Source of the DNA: RBG-16-66-20 sp035308765
GTDB taxonomy: Bacteria; Pseudomonadota; Gammaproteobacteria; Burkholderiales; SG8-39
Direction of reading: 5' to 3'
Assembly (NCBI GenBank): GCA_035308765.1
Contig: DATGGA010000067.1
Span: 1-21,546 of the forward strand
Length of the DNA: 21,546 bases
In this document: positions 21,089 through 21,546 of the stretch, piece after piece
Position numbering within the stretch: position 1 is the first letter of the stretch
Layout of the letters: each line of letters starts with the position of its first letter
Program-made: the position numbers and the translations under genes
The notes under the pieces: model-generated
Told to the model about the DNA's origin: nothing
Database searches by the model: none
What the model saw: only the letters and a program-made list of their open reading frames with translations

Positions 21089-21546
21089 CGCGCGCGGCTT
21101 CTTCCAGCAGCTGGCGAAAATCCGCCAGATAGCTCTCTGCGACTTCCGCGTAACCGATTTTGCGCGCCGCGGCGCTCGCGCGCCTGCCGGCTTCGAGCGC
21201 CCGGCCGGGATCGGCCATCGCAGCCTCGAGCGCCTTGGCGAGCGCAGCTTCCGGATCCGCGCCCCGGTGATCGAATACCCAGCCCGTCCGCCCCTCGCTC
21301 ACGAAATCGCGAAAGCATTCCAGCGACGACACCAGCGGCGGCGTGCCGCAGGCCATGGCCTCCAGCGCCGCCAGGCCGAACGATTCGCCTTTTTCCGCGA
21401 GCGATGGATAGCAGAAGAGGGTCGCAGCCCGGTACTCCGCTGCCAGCGCGCCGGGATCGAATTGGGGGCCGGCAATATCCGCCGGAACACCCTCGAGCGT
21501 GGCCCTTAGGCGCTGCACGTATGCCTCGCCGCCGCCGCCGGCCTCT
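21081..21546 (-). CDS. GT4-type glycosyltransferase, C-terminal fragment (runs off the window)
   Basis: About 155 residues of the C-terminal donor-binding domain of a GT-B glycosyltransferase. The frame continues without a stop to the window edge, where it reads a Gly-rich loop GGGGEAYVQRL. The diagnostic segment is LFCYPSLAEKGESFGLAALE followed by AMACGTPPLVSS, the E-x7-E nucleotide-sugar motif of GT4 enzymes. The GTG at 21518 in the same frame is internal and not a real start. The end overlaps the GT2 gene by 8 bases. It is the first visible gene of the minus-strand operon, whose promoter lies outside. Confidence 0.9.
   Translation of the reverse strand, partial: EAGGGGEAYVQRLRATLEGVPADIAGPQFDPGALAAEYRAATLFCYPSLAEKGESFGLAALEAMACGTPPLVSSLECFRDFVSEGRTGWVFDHRGADPEAALAKALEAAMADPGRALEAGRRASAAARKIGYAEVAESYLADFRQLLEEAARDA

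Overview
The window looks like the chromosome of a high-GC proteobacterium, most likely a betaproteobacterium. The minus strand reads tRNA-Tyr, tRNA-Gly, tRNA-Thr and then the start of tuf, an order known from beta- and gammaproteobacteria. Base composition is strongly GC-biased in most genes: for example 51 of 60 bases are G or C in 10021-10080. Almost all the rest of the window concerns cell-surface polysaccharide.

Layout. (1) 1-545, minus: promoter, three tRNAs and the 5' end of tuf. (2) 740-5231, plus: an OmpR-type response regulator followed by an SDR sugar epimerase/dehydratase, a methyltransferase-like protein, a GT-A glycosyltransferase and a GT17-family glycosyltransferase. Parts of this cassette have clearly lower GC (24 of 60 in 3721-3780, 30 of 60 in 4741-4800), which suggests transfer. 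(3) 5298-6888, minus: an FdtA/FdtB pair that makes a dTDP-3-amino-3,6-dideoxyhexose. (4) 7048-9315, minus: a Wzc-like chain-length determinant fused to a tyrosine autokinase. (5) 9550-13026, plus: a secreted Sel1-repeat protein, a small secreted protein built of an exact 14-residue repeat, a VpsP-like TPR protein with an apparent CTG start, and a secreted FecR-domain protein. (6) 13023-14030, minus: a lytic transglycosylase, also with an apparent CTG start. (7) 14096-15739, plus: a WecA-like polyprenyl-phosphate sugar-1-phosphate transferase and a small FHA-domain protein. (8) 15745-21546, minus: a tightly packed operon of glycosyltransferases, galE, a carbamoyltransferase and a YdcF/ElyC-like protein, several joined by 4-base GTGA/ATGA overlaps; the first gene runs off the window.

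How the genes may work together (inference): the WecA-like enzyme loads the first sugar phosphate on undecaprenyl phosphate. GalE, the epimerase and FdtA/FdtB supply or modify nucleotide sugars, the glycosyltransferases extend the unit, and the methyltransferase and carbamoyltransferase may decorate it. The Wzc-like kinase controls chain length and export. The transglycosylase could open peptidoglycan for the envelope machinery.

The most unusual part is 9550-14030. Two secreted proteins end in nearly the same 20-residue Thr-Pro/Gly-rich tail, one carries the 14-residue repeat, and two genes have no usable ATG, GTG or TTG start. No CRISPR array, insertion sequence, integrase or phage gene was seen. 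No intergenic gap reaches 300 bases.
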